Part shown: in pieces, positions 8,242 through 14,410 of the stretch
Position numbering within the stretch: the first letter of the stretch is position 1
Layout of the letters: each line of letters starts with the position of its first letter
Source: Alphaproteobacteria bacterium
GTDB lineage: Bacteria > Pseudomonadota > Alphaproteobacteria > RUG11792
Assembly (NCBI GenBank): GCA_025998575.1
Contig: BNWD01000016.1
Span: forward strand, 1-14,418
Length of the DNA stretch: 14,418 bases
Direction: 5' to 3'
Notes under the pieces: model-generated
What the model was told of the DNA's origin: nothing
What the model saw: the letters and a program-made list of their open reading frames with translations, nothing else
Database searches by the model: none
Made by a program: the position numbers and the translations under genes

Positions 8242-8472
8242 ATATCAAACTTAATGAGAGCGAGAGCAATGAATGGCATAAAAGCTATTACTAGAAAAAA
8301 ACTTGATGAATTGGAAGAATATTCAAAAACAGTCGATGAACGCCTTGAGCGCTATAGACAAAAACGAGACTATTCGTTTGATAATTACTACTATAAAAAA
8401 CACAAAAAAGCCATGAGAACGTTCCATTGGAACGAACTTCACTATCAACTTCCAAGAAAAAACCCTCCTTGA
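8225..8472 (+). pseudogene. Hypothetical charged protein, probably a 3' fragment
   Basis: The frame is open from 8110, but only the part from about 8225 looks coding. ATGs at 8254 and 8269 lack good Shine-Dalgarno sites. The product is a highly charged helix (RKKLDELEEYSKTVDERLE, possible coiled coil) followed by a Tyr/Lys-rich segment FDNYYYKKHKKAM and the motif MRTFHWNELHYQLPRK. The motif recurs as MRKFPWNKPHYQLPRK at 4037-4105, where the frame runs 3 codons further than here: TGG there is TGA at 8470-8472 here. That points to a premature stop or simple divergence. I recognise no family. Confidence 0.35.
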
Positions 8473-8504
8473 ATCGGGTGAGGATGTGGGAGACCACTGT
8501 ATGA
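8409..8504. repeat. Dispersed repeat, copy 2 (partner of 4032-4128)
   Basis: This is the second copy of the 79%-identical element, here continuous with an upstream open frame. Similarity continues past the stop codon to CTGTATG in both copies, so the duplicated unit included 3' flanking DNA. Confidence 0.6.
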
Positions 8505-8886
8505 AAACTTGAAAAAGATTATCTTGGTTTGAGTTTGACCTTATTAAAGCAGAGCGAAAAACTCTGTCGTTTGGTGTAGTGATGGCGAGCTGTTATAATT
8601 CGAGAGCAACAAGATAAATGTCGCTATTCATAGCTTCTAGGCTCAAAAAAATACTGATCATGTTTTTACATATGGAAGAAATGTGTTTACAGAACAATAT
8701 AGAACAAGATATTTTTACTATATAGAAATTGCAGAACTAGAAATTCATGTTGATAATATACATATTACAGAGCAAAAAGTATCTCCATCTCATATCAGGC
8801 AGATAGTAAAGTATATAAAGAATATCCTGATATAAATGCATCTATCCACAACTTCCTAAAATAATAAAAGTTGGTAACAGAATTAT
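8505..8886 (+). other. Gene-poor stretch with decayed reading frames
   Basis: No intact gene is seen. On the plus strand one frame (about 8657-8835) reads TDHVFTYGRNVFTEQYRTRY and IEIAELEIHVDNIHITEQK, and a second frame continues SISYQADSKVYKEYPDINAS to a double TAA. These look like pieces of one frameshifted gene of unknown family. The frame resumes with ELFREYPDIRK near 8880-8910, so EYPDI occurs twice, encoded by a 17-base direct repeat. Confidence 0.3.
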
Positions 8887-8907
8887 TTAGAGAATATCCT
8901 GATATAA
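8819..8907. repeat. 17-bp exact direct repeat, 72-bp period
   Basis: AGAATATCCTGATATAA occurs at 8819-8835 and again at 8891-8907. The offset of 72 bases is a multiple of three, and both copies encode EYPDI in the same frame, as expected of an in-frame peptide repeat in a decayed gene. Confidence 0.6.
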
Positions 8908-9010
8908 GAAAGTAGGCACAAAATTAATTTCCGGAGATTGATAAACTTGCTCTAAAACTCTCTCGATTGCGGCAGGTGGGTTTATAATAATCTTTGTTGA
9001 ATTTAAGATA
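8887..9010 (-). pseudogene. Remnant of a repeated gene (AAIERVLEQ motif)
   Basis: The minus strand reads RILNSTKIIINPPAAIERVLEQ, then VYQSPEINFVP, and stops at 8887-8889. It resembles SCAIDRVLNQEEISIP at 13173-13298 (minus) and SCAIDIVLNQESLEEV at 12189-12332 (plus). DNA similarity supports it: TAAAACTCTCTCGATTGCG here against TAAAACTCTGTCTATTGCG near 13250. There is no start codon or Shine-Dalgarno site. The function is unknown. Confidence 0.4.
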
Positions 9011-9135
9011 CGTAAACTCTGAATTATAATAGAACTTATTCTTATAAAAACGTTAAAATATGTATATATAATTTTTAAATAATTCTTGTTTCAAAATTTC
9101 AAAAAACAAATCTTGTTCATCTCAACGTGATATTC

Positions 9136-9164
9136 TTGAAAAGATTTTTGAAGTATGATATCCT
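9136..9164 (+). promoter_or_regulatory. Promoter of tRNA-Leu and probably tig
   Basis: TTGAAA (9136-9141), a 17-base spacer and TATCCT (9159-9164) give a good sigma70-type promoter. The expected start near 9171 lies about 26 bases before the mature tRNA. No other good promoter is seen in the 50 bases between tRNA and tig, so tig is probably co-transcribed. Confidence 0.6.
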
Positions 9165-9196
9165 GAAGATATAGGTTTGCTCTGAGTTTAAGTCGA

Positions 9197-9281
9197 GCGG
9201 ATGTGGTGAAAATGGTAGACACGCAAGATTTAGGTTCTTGTGGCTGAGGCCGTGGGGGTTCAACTCCCTTCATCCGCACCA
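9197..9281 (+). tRNA. tRNA-Leu (anticodon UAG), CCA encoded
   Basis: The 85-base gene folds as a class II tRNA. The acceptor stem GCGGATG pairs with CATCCGC (9271-9277), followed by A and an encoded CCA. The anticodon stem CAAGA/TCTTG encloses loop TTTAGGT, giving anticodon TAG, which reads CUN leucine codons. The long variable arm (GGCTGAGGCC region) fits leucine, and the T arm carries GGTTCAACTCCC. It lies 50 bases upstream of tig and probably shares its transcript. Confidence 0.96.
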
Positions 9282-9331
9282 AGTTTTGTGTATTTTTGTT
9301 TTCCTGGCTAGTTTTGAAGGGAGTTTTGGCT

Positions 9332-10693
9332 ATGAAGTTTGAAAGAATAAAAGCTGACGGCATGAAATATGAATATAAAATTGCGATCAGTGCCGACGAG
9401 GTCGAAGAAGGCATAGTTTCTGCTGTTCAGGAGCGCGCTAAAACATTCAAAATGCAAGGGTATCGGCCTGGTCATGTTCCTCTCAATATCGTAAGAAATA
9501 GTGTTGAGACTTCTGTTATCAATAAAGTTTTGGAAGAGCTGGTTAATAACGCCTATTCTGAAATTATAAAAGAGATTGGCGTTAAAGAAATTGCGACGAG
9601 GCCAGTTTATACTCCTGAGAAATCATATGAAAAAAACTGTGATTTTACCGTGGCGATAGTTTTCGAGGCGGCGCCTGTATTCGAATTGAAGTCATATGAT
9701 ATGAGTTTGACAAAAATTACTGCAAAAGCTAGCCAACAAGAGATAGATGGCATGAAGAAAACTTTTATGGAAAAAGATCCAGCTTATGAAGATGTTGATA
9801 AGGATTACGCAATAAAGTCAACGGATTTGGTTAGTTATAAGGCTATTTGCTATGTCAACGGAATTGAAAGCAAGAAGAAAAGTTTCCAAAATACTGTCGT
9901 TATTCCTGAAGAAATTTCGGAAGATGCTAAGATGCTAAACGAGTTTTTTGATAAGAAAAAAGGCGATGTTTTCGATTTTGTTCCTGATAATGAAAAGAAG
10001 TTGAAATATAAGATAGTAATCAAATCTGTAAAAAAGGCTGCGGTTAATATAACTGAAGACGAGTACGCAAAGAATAAAGGCCTCAAAAATGCAGCGGATT
10101 TTCATTCGGCGGTTGTTCAACATATTATTTCTGAAATGGAAAAAGGAATTTATTTATATCATAAAAATCAGGTTCTTGAGTATTTTGACACACAATATAA
10201 TCTTGAATTGCCACAAGATCTTCTTGCTCGAGAAATGAAAAACGTTTTAGTTAGCGTCAAGCAGGAATTGGCGCGCGAAAAAAGGGAAGGTACCGCATCT
10301 GACGAGGATCTGAAGAAAACTGATGACGAGTTGATGGAAGAATACAAGGAAATCGCTGAAAAACGCTTGAAATATAGCTTTATTTTGAACAAACTTGCTG
10401 AAACTGAAAAAATCACTGTCACTAATGAGTTGTTGCAAAAAACGATTTCAGCTGATATTTCACGTGATCCAAATAATGCTAATCGCCTAATGGCTTACTA
10501 TACGAAAGTTCCAGGGGCTATAGATACTAAGATTGCTGAAATAAAAGAGCGACTCGTTGTCCAGACGATTTTTGACAAAGCAAAAGATGTGAGAAACGTT
10601 GAAAAATCAAAGACTGAAATTGATGCACTTGTCGACAAACTGCTCAACGACGAACCAGAAACGGATAATGTTAGCGCTAATGAAATTAAATAA
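9332..10693 (+). CDS. tig: Trigger factor, ribosome-associated chaperone
   Basis: Trigger factor binds the ribosome exit tunnel and shields nascent chains; the family also has peptidyl-prolyl isomerase activity. The ATG at 9332 follows GAAGGGAG by 8 bases; an in-frame upstream start at 9296 lacks support. The product has 453 residues, normal for the family. Residues 1-115 are the ribosome-binding domain, with the signature GYRPGHVP at 43-50 (GFRxGxxP in most homologues). Residues about 157-235 sit where the FKBP-like isomerase domain belongs but are strongly degenerate: the usual FxGG-type active-site segment is replaced by SYKAICYVNGIES, so isomerase activity is doubtful. Residues about 240-430 are the helical arm domain, rich in Lys/Glu. 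The gene is intact and follows tRNA-Leu. The clpP-clpX genes that often follow tig in Alphaproteobacteria are absent here. Confidence 0.97.
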   Translation: MKFERIKADGMKYEYKIAISADEVEEGIVSAVQERAKTFKMQGYRPGHVPLNIVRNSVETSVINKVLEELVNNAYSEIIKEIGVKEIATRPVYTPEKSYEKNCDFTVAIVFEAAPVFELKSYDMSLTKITAKASQQEIDGMKKTFMEKDPAYEDVDKDYAIKSTDLVSYKAICYVNGIESKKKSFQNTVVIPEEISEDAKMLNEFFDKKKGDVFDFVPDNEKKLKYKIVIKSVKKAAVNITEDEYAKNKGLKNAADFHSAVVQHIISEMEKGIYLYHKNQVLEYFDTQYNLELPQDLLAREMKNVLVSVKQELAREKREGTASDEDLKKTDDELMEEYKEIAEKRLKYSFILNKLAETEKITVTNELLQKTISADISRDPNNANRLMAYYTKVPGAIDTKIAEIKERLVVQTIFDKAKDVRNVEKSKTEIDALVDKLLNDEPETDNVSANEIK

Positions 10694-11815
10694 ATGTCGT
10701 CTTTATGTTGGTTTTTGCTTAACGCATTTGCTTGACTTTTTTATATATAAAACGATAATTTTAAACAATCTAATTATATTTGGCGTCTAAAATATAAATG
10801 AAGTATGTGAGCTCCTTGAACATCGAAATTGTATGCAATATACCGAATTTGCAAATAAGAATTATGTAAATAACATCTCTGAAGCTTTTCATTAAAAATA
10901 ACCAGTTGTAATTTCCATATAGAGACGTTCATAAAAAAACTATTTAGAAATAGAACTATTATATAATTTACGAATGCATTTTTGTTTAGAGAAGCCGTTG
11001 TTTTTCGATGCAATTTAGCAAAATAACATATTCATAATAGAGATGTGTTTTTATATGAAAAATTCCATGTCAAAATACTTGTTTTCGATCAATTTATTTA
11101 ACGAATAGCGTTTTCTCTATATATTTCAAGCTCTGTCTTTTTCTAAAATCGAAGTATTTTATAATTCTTTGTGTTACTGATTAGAATTGTCTCAAGCTCA
11201 AGAATAAATTTCTTTAATATACCAAAGTTAAAGCAATATCTAGTTTTGTTAGCATTATATTTTATTGCCGATTTTCCACAACGCTATATATGCTAAAGAA
11301 ATATCTGCGTAAAAAAATCAACAAACAAGTAGACATTGTAACAACCAAATCACATAGAATTCGATATTAAAGTGAGCGTCATTTGATCTGCTTGAAATTC
11401 TTCATATAAAAATAGTTCATGAATTAACAAAGCATATTGTTTTGTAAAGATACAATAATTATGTTTAGTTTTAAATAAATAATGAACGTCACAAATCGAC
11501 GTTCTGAGCATAAATCTTATACACACTATAAAACGTTAATGTCAACTGTTTTAGAAAAATATTTATTCGTCAAGAATTCATTTGCAAAATGCCTATATTG
11601 CACTTCTAATAGATATAATTAAAATGCAACAATCGAAAACAATAATTAAGCTTTGGGTAAACTAAACATTTCTTTGTTTTTATTATGAACTAAAGTTTTA
11701 TTAACAATATTCTATTGGCAATTACAAATATTTTACTCGTGTAACGCAACACTCCGCTCAACGAAATAATCGCTCCACTTTACAGTAAAGATTTTTTTCA
11801 AAAATATTATAATAA
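10694..11815. other. AT-rich gene-free stretch downstream of tig
   Basis: No intact gene, tRNA or clear terminator is seen; the only terminator-like feature is a T-run near 10737-10742 without a stem. One short plus-strand remnant at about 10793-10894 reads NEVCELLEHRNCMQYTEF and ends in ISEAFH plus TAA. A long minus frame at 10774-11013 overlaps it with only a TTG start and is not supported. Two DnaA-box-like 9-mers occur (11272-11280, 11517-11525), too few to call an origin. Confidence 0.4.
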
Positions 11816-11989
11816 TTTGTATTTAGAAAGAACTATAATTCAAAGAGAAATATTTGCAAGATAGCAACCAATGATACACTTGATAAAGAAATAGAATTAA
11901 ATCTTGTTTTAACTACGGCTGAGTTTGAAGTTAACTTAGCTTCAACAATTTGTAAAAAAATATATTTAGAAAAATGTTTCATCATTTAA
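11816..11989 (+). pseudogene. Coding remnant, unknown (57 codons, no start)
   Basis: The frame is open between stops and reads KIATNDTLDKEIELNLVL, then TTAEFEVNLASTICKKIYLE, ending at TAA 11987-11989. The amphipathic Leu/Glu/Lys pattern and absence of AT-homopolymer residues look like real protein rather than random AT-rich translation. There is no start codon or Shine-Dalgarno site. It may belong with the remnant at 12189-12332 on the same strand, but the frame in between is broken. Confidence 0.3.
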
Positions 11990-12188
11990 ATCAATAAAAC
12001 ACATTATTAGATAACTCAAAAACTTGTTCTGGTAACTTAATATAAATCTATTCTTGGATTATCTACGTAGAATTCCACGACAAATAATATAACTGATAAG
12101 TTTTCATCATATAATATGAACATGAAAAATTAATAAAATATCAGAAACTATTATAGCAAGCAAGCTTCCGGAATCTGACATTATATAA

Positions 12189-12332
12189 ACCAAATCATGT
12201 GCAATCGATATAGTTTTAAATCAAGAAAGCTTAGAAGAAGTTTACTTATATTTAGCCATCCTAGTAATTGATCTTACAGATATTTTTTTTAATACAGTAT
12301 CACTAAGATTTTCTACAGTTTTCACAAAATAG
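12189..12332 (+). pseudogene. Remnant of a repeated gene (SCAIDIVLNQ motif)
   Basis: The open frame after TAA 12186-12188 reads TKSCAIDIVLNQESLEEV, then LYLAILVIDLTDIFFNTV, and ends at TAG 12330-12332. Upstream of the TAA the same frame reads SETIIASKLPESDII, so the TAA is probably an internal lesion. SCAIDxVLNQE is shared with the minus-strand remnant at 13173-13298, and AIxxVLxQ with the one at 8887-9010. Function unknown. Its end overlaps the last codons of the convergent minus-strand pseudogene. Confidence 0.4.
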
Positions 12333-12943
12333 CATTGCCCCATAATTTACCACACAATAAGATATTATTTTTTATATCGGTGTATTTCATAAATAATTCT
12401 CTTGTTAAGCTGTCTTTTAGTAAGTTATGAATAGCTATATTTATCTCGTTGCCATCGATGTCACTATCCATCACGGTCGCAAGTGACAGCGTTTTTCGCT
12501 TCGCTATGATAAACTTAGGAATTATCTTCTCATACTTGTAATTCGCATTTCTACATATAGCTTTTATATTCAGATGAGACATCTTATTTAGCAGTAATTT
12601 TAATAAATCCCCATCTCTTCCACCTATCTCAAATGCACTAAAGCAAGACATGTTCATGTCAACATCAGTCAATATTCTAATTCTGTTTTCTTTTCTTGCT
12701 CAAGTCTCATTTCAAGACCATTAAATCCTAGCTATTCTTCGAAAGGCCTTTCCTTCAAGATATAGTCCTGGCAGGACCATATCTTTTGCTACATATACTT
12801 TACACGATTATCTACCAAACTTTGACTACGCTTGCAATACTTATACATATACATATTCGTAACTGGTTGGCTATTCCCTATGTTCGTTTCCAGCATAGCC
12901 ACTTTTTCATTTAGTTTTGATAAAATATTCATTTCTTTCTCCT
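12322..12943 (-). pseudogene. Broken gene starting MNILSKLNEKVAMLET, unknown
   Basis: An ATG at about 12941-12943 follows AAAGGAGAAAGAA, a near-perfect Shine-Dalgarno site. The first frame reads MNILSKLNEKVAMLETNIG, then NMYMYKYCKRSQSLVDNR, and hits TAG; it continues as SCQDYILKERPFEE, a second TAG, and LGFNGLEMRLEQ. A frame change near 12700 leads to ARKENRIRILTDVDMNMS and an open 116-codon stretch to 12322 (FEIGGRDGDLLKLLLNKM, FIIAKRKTLSLATVMDSD). Two stops plus a frameshift make it a pseudogene, although the 3' part is clean. There is no signal peptide or recognised family. The promoter, leader hairpin and ribosome-binding site all remain, so the 5' peptide of about 46 residues may still be made. 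Confidence 0.6.
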
Positions 12944-12971
12944 TTTACTAATATGAATTTTTTTGAAAAAC

Positions 12972-13005
12972 ATCAGCAAAGCTATGCTGATATCTATATG
13001 ATATC
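12972..13005 (-). promoter_or_regulatory. Leader hairpins, attenuator-like
   Basis: Read on the minus strand, ATCAGCA-TAGCTT-TGCTGAT (12972-12991) is a 7-bp hairpin followed by GTTTTTC, the form of a weak Rho-independent terminator, 30 bases before the Shine-Dalgarno site of the pseudogene at 12943. It overlaps a second inverted repeat GATATC-N5-GATATC (12989-13005), so the two folds could compete. Confidence 0.45.
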
Positions 13006-13027
13006 ACCCAGATTATGTGAGTATCAA
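12998..13027 (-). promoter_or_regulatory. Promoter upstream of the MNILSK pseudogene
   Basis: On the minus strand TTGATA (13022-13027), an 18-base spacer and TATCAT (12998-13003) match the sigma70 consensus well. The expected start falls at the edge of the hairpin in the leader. Confidence 0.5.
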
Positions 13028-13115
13028 CTAAAAAACGGGGATTGTCATCAAAATGGTTTTGTGTAAATTTTATTAGGTTTAAGCGGAAAATGTAGTCGCT
13101 TTGTGTCGTGATGCT

Positions 13116-13310
13116 GAGATATTCTAATGTAAAAAGAATGTTTTCTGTGGAGTGTTCTAAATGCTAGCGAGACTATAATAATAGAGTATGTACAAAATCA
13201 ACAAGAAGTTGATAAGGAATAGAAATTTCTTCTTGATTTAAAACTCTGTCTATTGCGCATGAGATTCTTATCAAAAACGTAGTTGATGGGCGATCACATT
13301 AGAATATCTC
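13116..13310. repeat. Perfect 15-bp inverted repeat, 165 bp apart
   Basis: GAGATATTCTAATGT at 13116-13130 is the exact reverse complement of ACATTAGAATATCTC at 13296-13310. The flanks do not extend the match. The enclosed segment contains a minus-strand coding remnant and no transposase, so a miniature mobile element is possible but unproven; no clear target duplication is visible. Confidence 0.55.
13173..13298 (-). pseudogene. Remnant of a repeated gene (SCAIDRVLNQ motif)
   Basis: The minus strand reads RPSTTFLIRISCAIDRVLNQ, then EEISIPYQLLVDFVHTLLL, and stops at 13173-13175. It is the closest relative of the plus-strand remnant at 12189-12332 and resembles the one at 8887-9010. It begins within the right arm of the 15-bp inverted repeat; a TAA precedes it. 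Function unknown. Confidence 0.4.
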
Positions 13311-13518
13311 TAAATGACGCAGCTTATTTCTTCTTGAACATCTAAGGTATATTTAATTTTCAAAAAATTTGCTAGAAAAACATTTAAGAATAATACTGAT
13401 AATCTTAGTATATTGCCAAAGCTTATAAACGCAACCCAAGAAGTGGCGCAGAAAAATACTATGTCGCCAATGCTATTTCTTTATAAAAAGAAAACAACAC
13501 TCTAGGCTGGGTTCTTAG
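13311..13518. other. Gene-free junction region with fragments
   Basis: No intact gene is seen. A plus frame at about 13384-13506 reads NNTDNLSILPKLINATQEVA, then SPMLFLYKKKTT to TAG, coding-like but without a start. The opposite strand over 13460-13500 reads SFYKEIALAT, echoing SFYNEIALL in the minus fragment at 13658-13882. Confidence 0.3.
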
Positions 13519-13735
13519 AAGGAGTGAACTACTATGACGTATAACAATGCTAATATCAGAATGTTGAGGAAGATACTGCTCCTAGCTATCCCTTGTTTGT
13601 GTAAACCTGTTTATGCTAACCAGGACAACGTACAACAGCAGTGCAAAAATAATCAAGTTAACCTTGACACTCTTTTTCTGACGTTGATCCAAGTTTGCAA
13701 CCAGCGGTTAACAATGCTATTTCGTTATAAAAAGA
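13468..13735. repeat. 24-bp direct repeat with one mismatch, 244-bp period
   Basis: CAATGCTATTTC(T/G)TTATAAAAAGA (23-24 bases) lies at 13468-13491 and 13712-13735. Between the copies sits the Shine-Dalgarno and signal-peptide module of the fragment at 13534. The repeat may mark a recombination joint. Confidence 0.6.
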
Positions 13736-13797
13736 GATCGACAACAATAGATTTAGAGTTTGCCAAAATTCGAACACAGCAAGAAAATTACCACTAG
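13534..13797 (+). pseudogene. 5' fragment of a paralogue of the large secreted protein
   Basis: AAGGAG (13519-13524) precedes the ATG by 9 bases. Residues 1-27 form a signal peptide (NNANIRMLRKILLLAIPC, cleavage likely after VYA), nearly identical to the protein at 34-3954: 71 of 80 bases from the Shine-Dalgarno site through the LAIPC codons match by hand. Past about 13630 there is no similarity; from 13658 the frame runs antisense to the minus-strand fragment. The 87-codon frame is therefore a chimera: a functional-looking export signal joined to unrelated or antisense sequence. Translation and export of a short peptide is possible. Confidence 0.6.
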
Positions 13798-13882
13798 CGC
13801 GCTCTGTTTCATGAAGTAAGGGGATAGCGATGAGTAGTATCTTCTTTAACAGCTTCATGCTTGTTCTCTTTGGCATTTTCAT
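13658..13882 (-). pseudogene. 5' fragment of another large-secreted-protein paralogue
   Basis: On the minus strand a GGAGG site precedes an ATG at 13880-13882 by about 12 bases. The product reads MKMPKRTSMKLLKKILLIAI, then PLLHETERAS with a likely signal cleavage after ERA, then GNFLAVFEFWQTLNLL. Both the leader and the mature start match the intact protein at 34-3954 (MLRKLLLLAIPCFPET and NKFLAVFDQVQKLDL). The frame stops at 13658 after 74 residues, so almost the whole mature domain is missing. It faces and overlaps the plus-strand fragment at 13534 by 140 bases. A GTG at 13900 in the same frame is a possible alternative start. Confidence 0.55.
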
Positions 13883-13921
13883 GCTTTCCACCACCTCCAC
13901 AGCAGGGAGTCTATCTTCACT

Positions 13922-13987
13922 CTATTCATAATGTTTTCTGCGACAATAGTCTTCATAATCATAGTATCCTTCCGGTTTTTTACTCAT
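13922..13987 (-). CDS. Small 21-residue frame downstream of copy B (KKPEGYY)
   Basis: The minus-strand ATG at 13985-13987 opens MSKKPEGYYDYEDYCRRKHY plus E and TAG. It starts 8 bases after the corrected stop of MPWGAHGW copy B and has only a weak Shine-Dalgarno site. The DNA aligns with the segment after copy A (KKPTGHY at about 7570), so the arrangement is inherited. It may be a tiny gene, or the decayed start of a longer one: the frame continues past the TAG into the leader of the fragment at 13882. Confidence 0.35.
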   Translation of the reverse strand: MSKKPEGYYDYEDYCRRKHYE

Positions 13988-13995
13988 AAAGCACT

Positions 13996-14410
13996 CTAAT
14001 CTAGGTCATCAACTGTTTTTGCACATTCATCCCATTCTTCTATGTTTTTATAGCCAGATATGAATGGTGAATTTAGAAACCAAAACTCATCTGCAAATGC
14101 CCACGCCATAAAATCTCTCTAAACAGTTAGTAATTTTGCAAGCAGCTATCCATGGGTGCGGTATAAATTCATAAGAAAGATCGATAAATTTCTGCAATTT
14201 CTTCTTTGCCAAAAGAAATGGTTTTTCCAATTTATGATCAGCAGGTCCACAACCATGAAGAAGATTTTTAGCTAATAAAGTACACGCTAATCCTCTATGC
14301 CATCCATGAGCTCCCCATGGCATCTTTGGTTCCCAATCCCATATACTTCCTGCTTGTGCAATGCTCATTGCATAAATCACAATCATTATAAGCTTTAATA
14401 CTATCTTCAT
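13996..14410 (-). pseudogene. MPWGAHGW-family secreted protein, frameshifted copy B
   Basis: The ATG at 14408-14410 follows GAGGTG closely. Residues 1-20 are a clean signal peptide (MKIVLKLIMIVIYAMSIAQA, cleavage at AQA), then GSIWDWEPKMPWGAHGWHRG, then CGPADHKLEKPFLLAKKK and CLERFYG. The frame ends at 14087 in a non-homologous tail (VGICR), while the homologous end (FADEFWFLNSPFISGYK, NIEEWDE) lies in the next frame to TAG 13996-13998. Alignment with copy A shows one extra base near 14101-14107, in a GTGGG stretch. Repaired length is about 138 residues. The 107-residue truncated form could still be exported. Function unknown. Confidence 0.7.

Noticed and set aside
6037..8480. Stop codon reassignment (TGA as tryptophan) to explain TGA against TGG in the repeated HYQLPRK frame.
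   Set aside because: The decayed frames also contain TAA and TAG and true frameshifts, and the intact genes use TGG for Trp with TGA as terminator at 3952.
10774..11013. A 79-codon minus-strand frame downstream of tig.
   Set aside because: It has only a TTG start, no Shine-Dalgarno site, an AT-driven amino-acid mix, and it overlaps a more protein-like plus-strand remnant.
11272..11525. Two DnaA-box-like 9-mers (TTTTCCACA and TTATACACA) in AT-rich gene-free DNA, hinting at an origin.
   Set aside because: Only one is a consensus match, they are 245 bases apart with no cluster, and such matches are not rare in DNA this AT-rich.
13116..13310. Insertion sequence with the 15-bp inverted repeat as ends.
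   Set aside because: There is no transposase in the 165-bp interior and no visible target duplication; kept only as a repeat.
13830..13931. A 33-codon plus-strand frame with AAGGGGA before ATG and a signal-peptide-like product (FMLVLFGIFMLSTTSTAG).
   Set aside because: It is antisense to the minus-strand fragment whose LLIAIPLL codons match the intact gene at 34; the apparent Shine-Dalgarno site is the complement of the AIPL codons.
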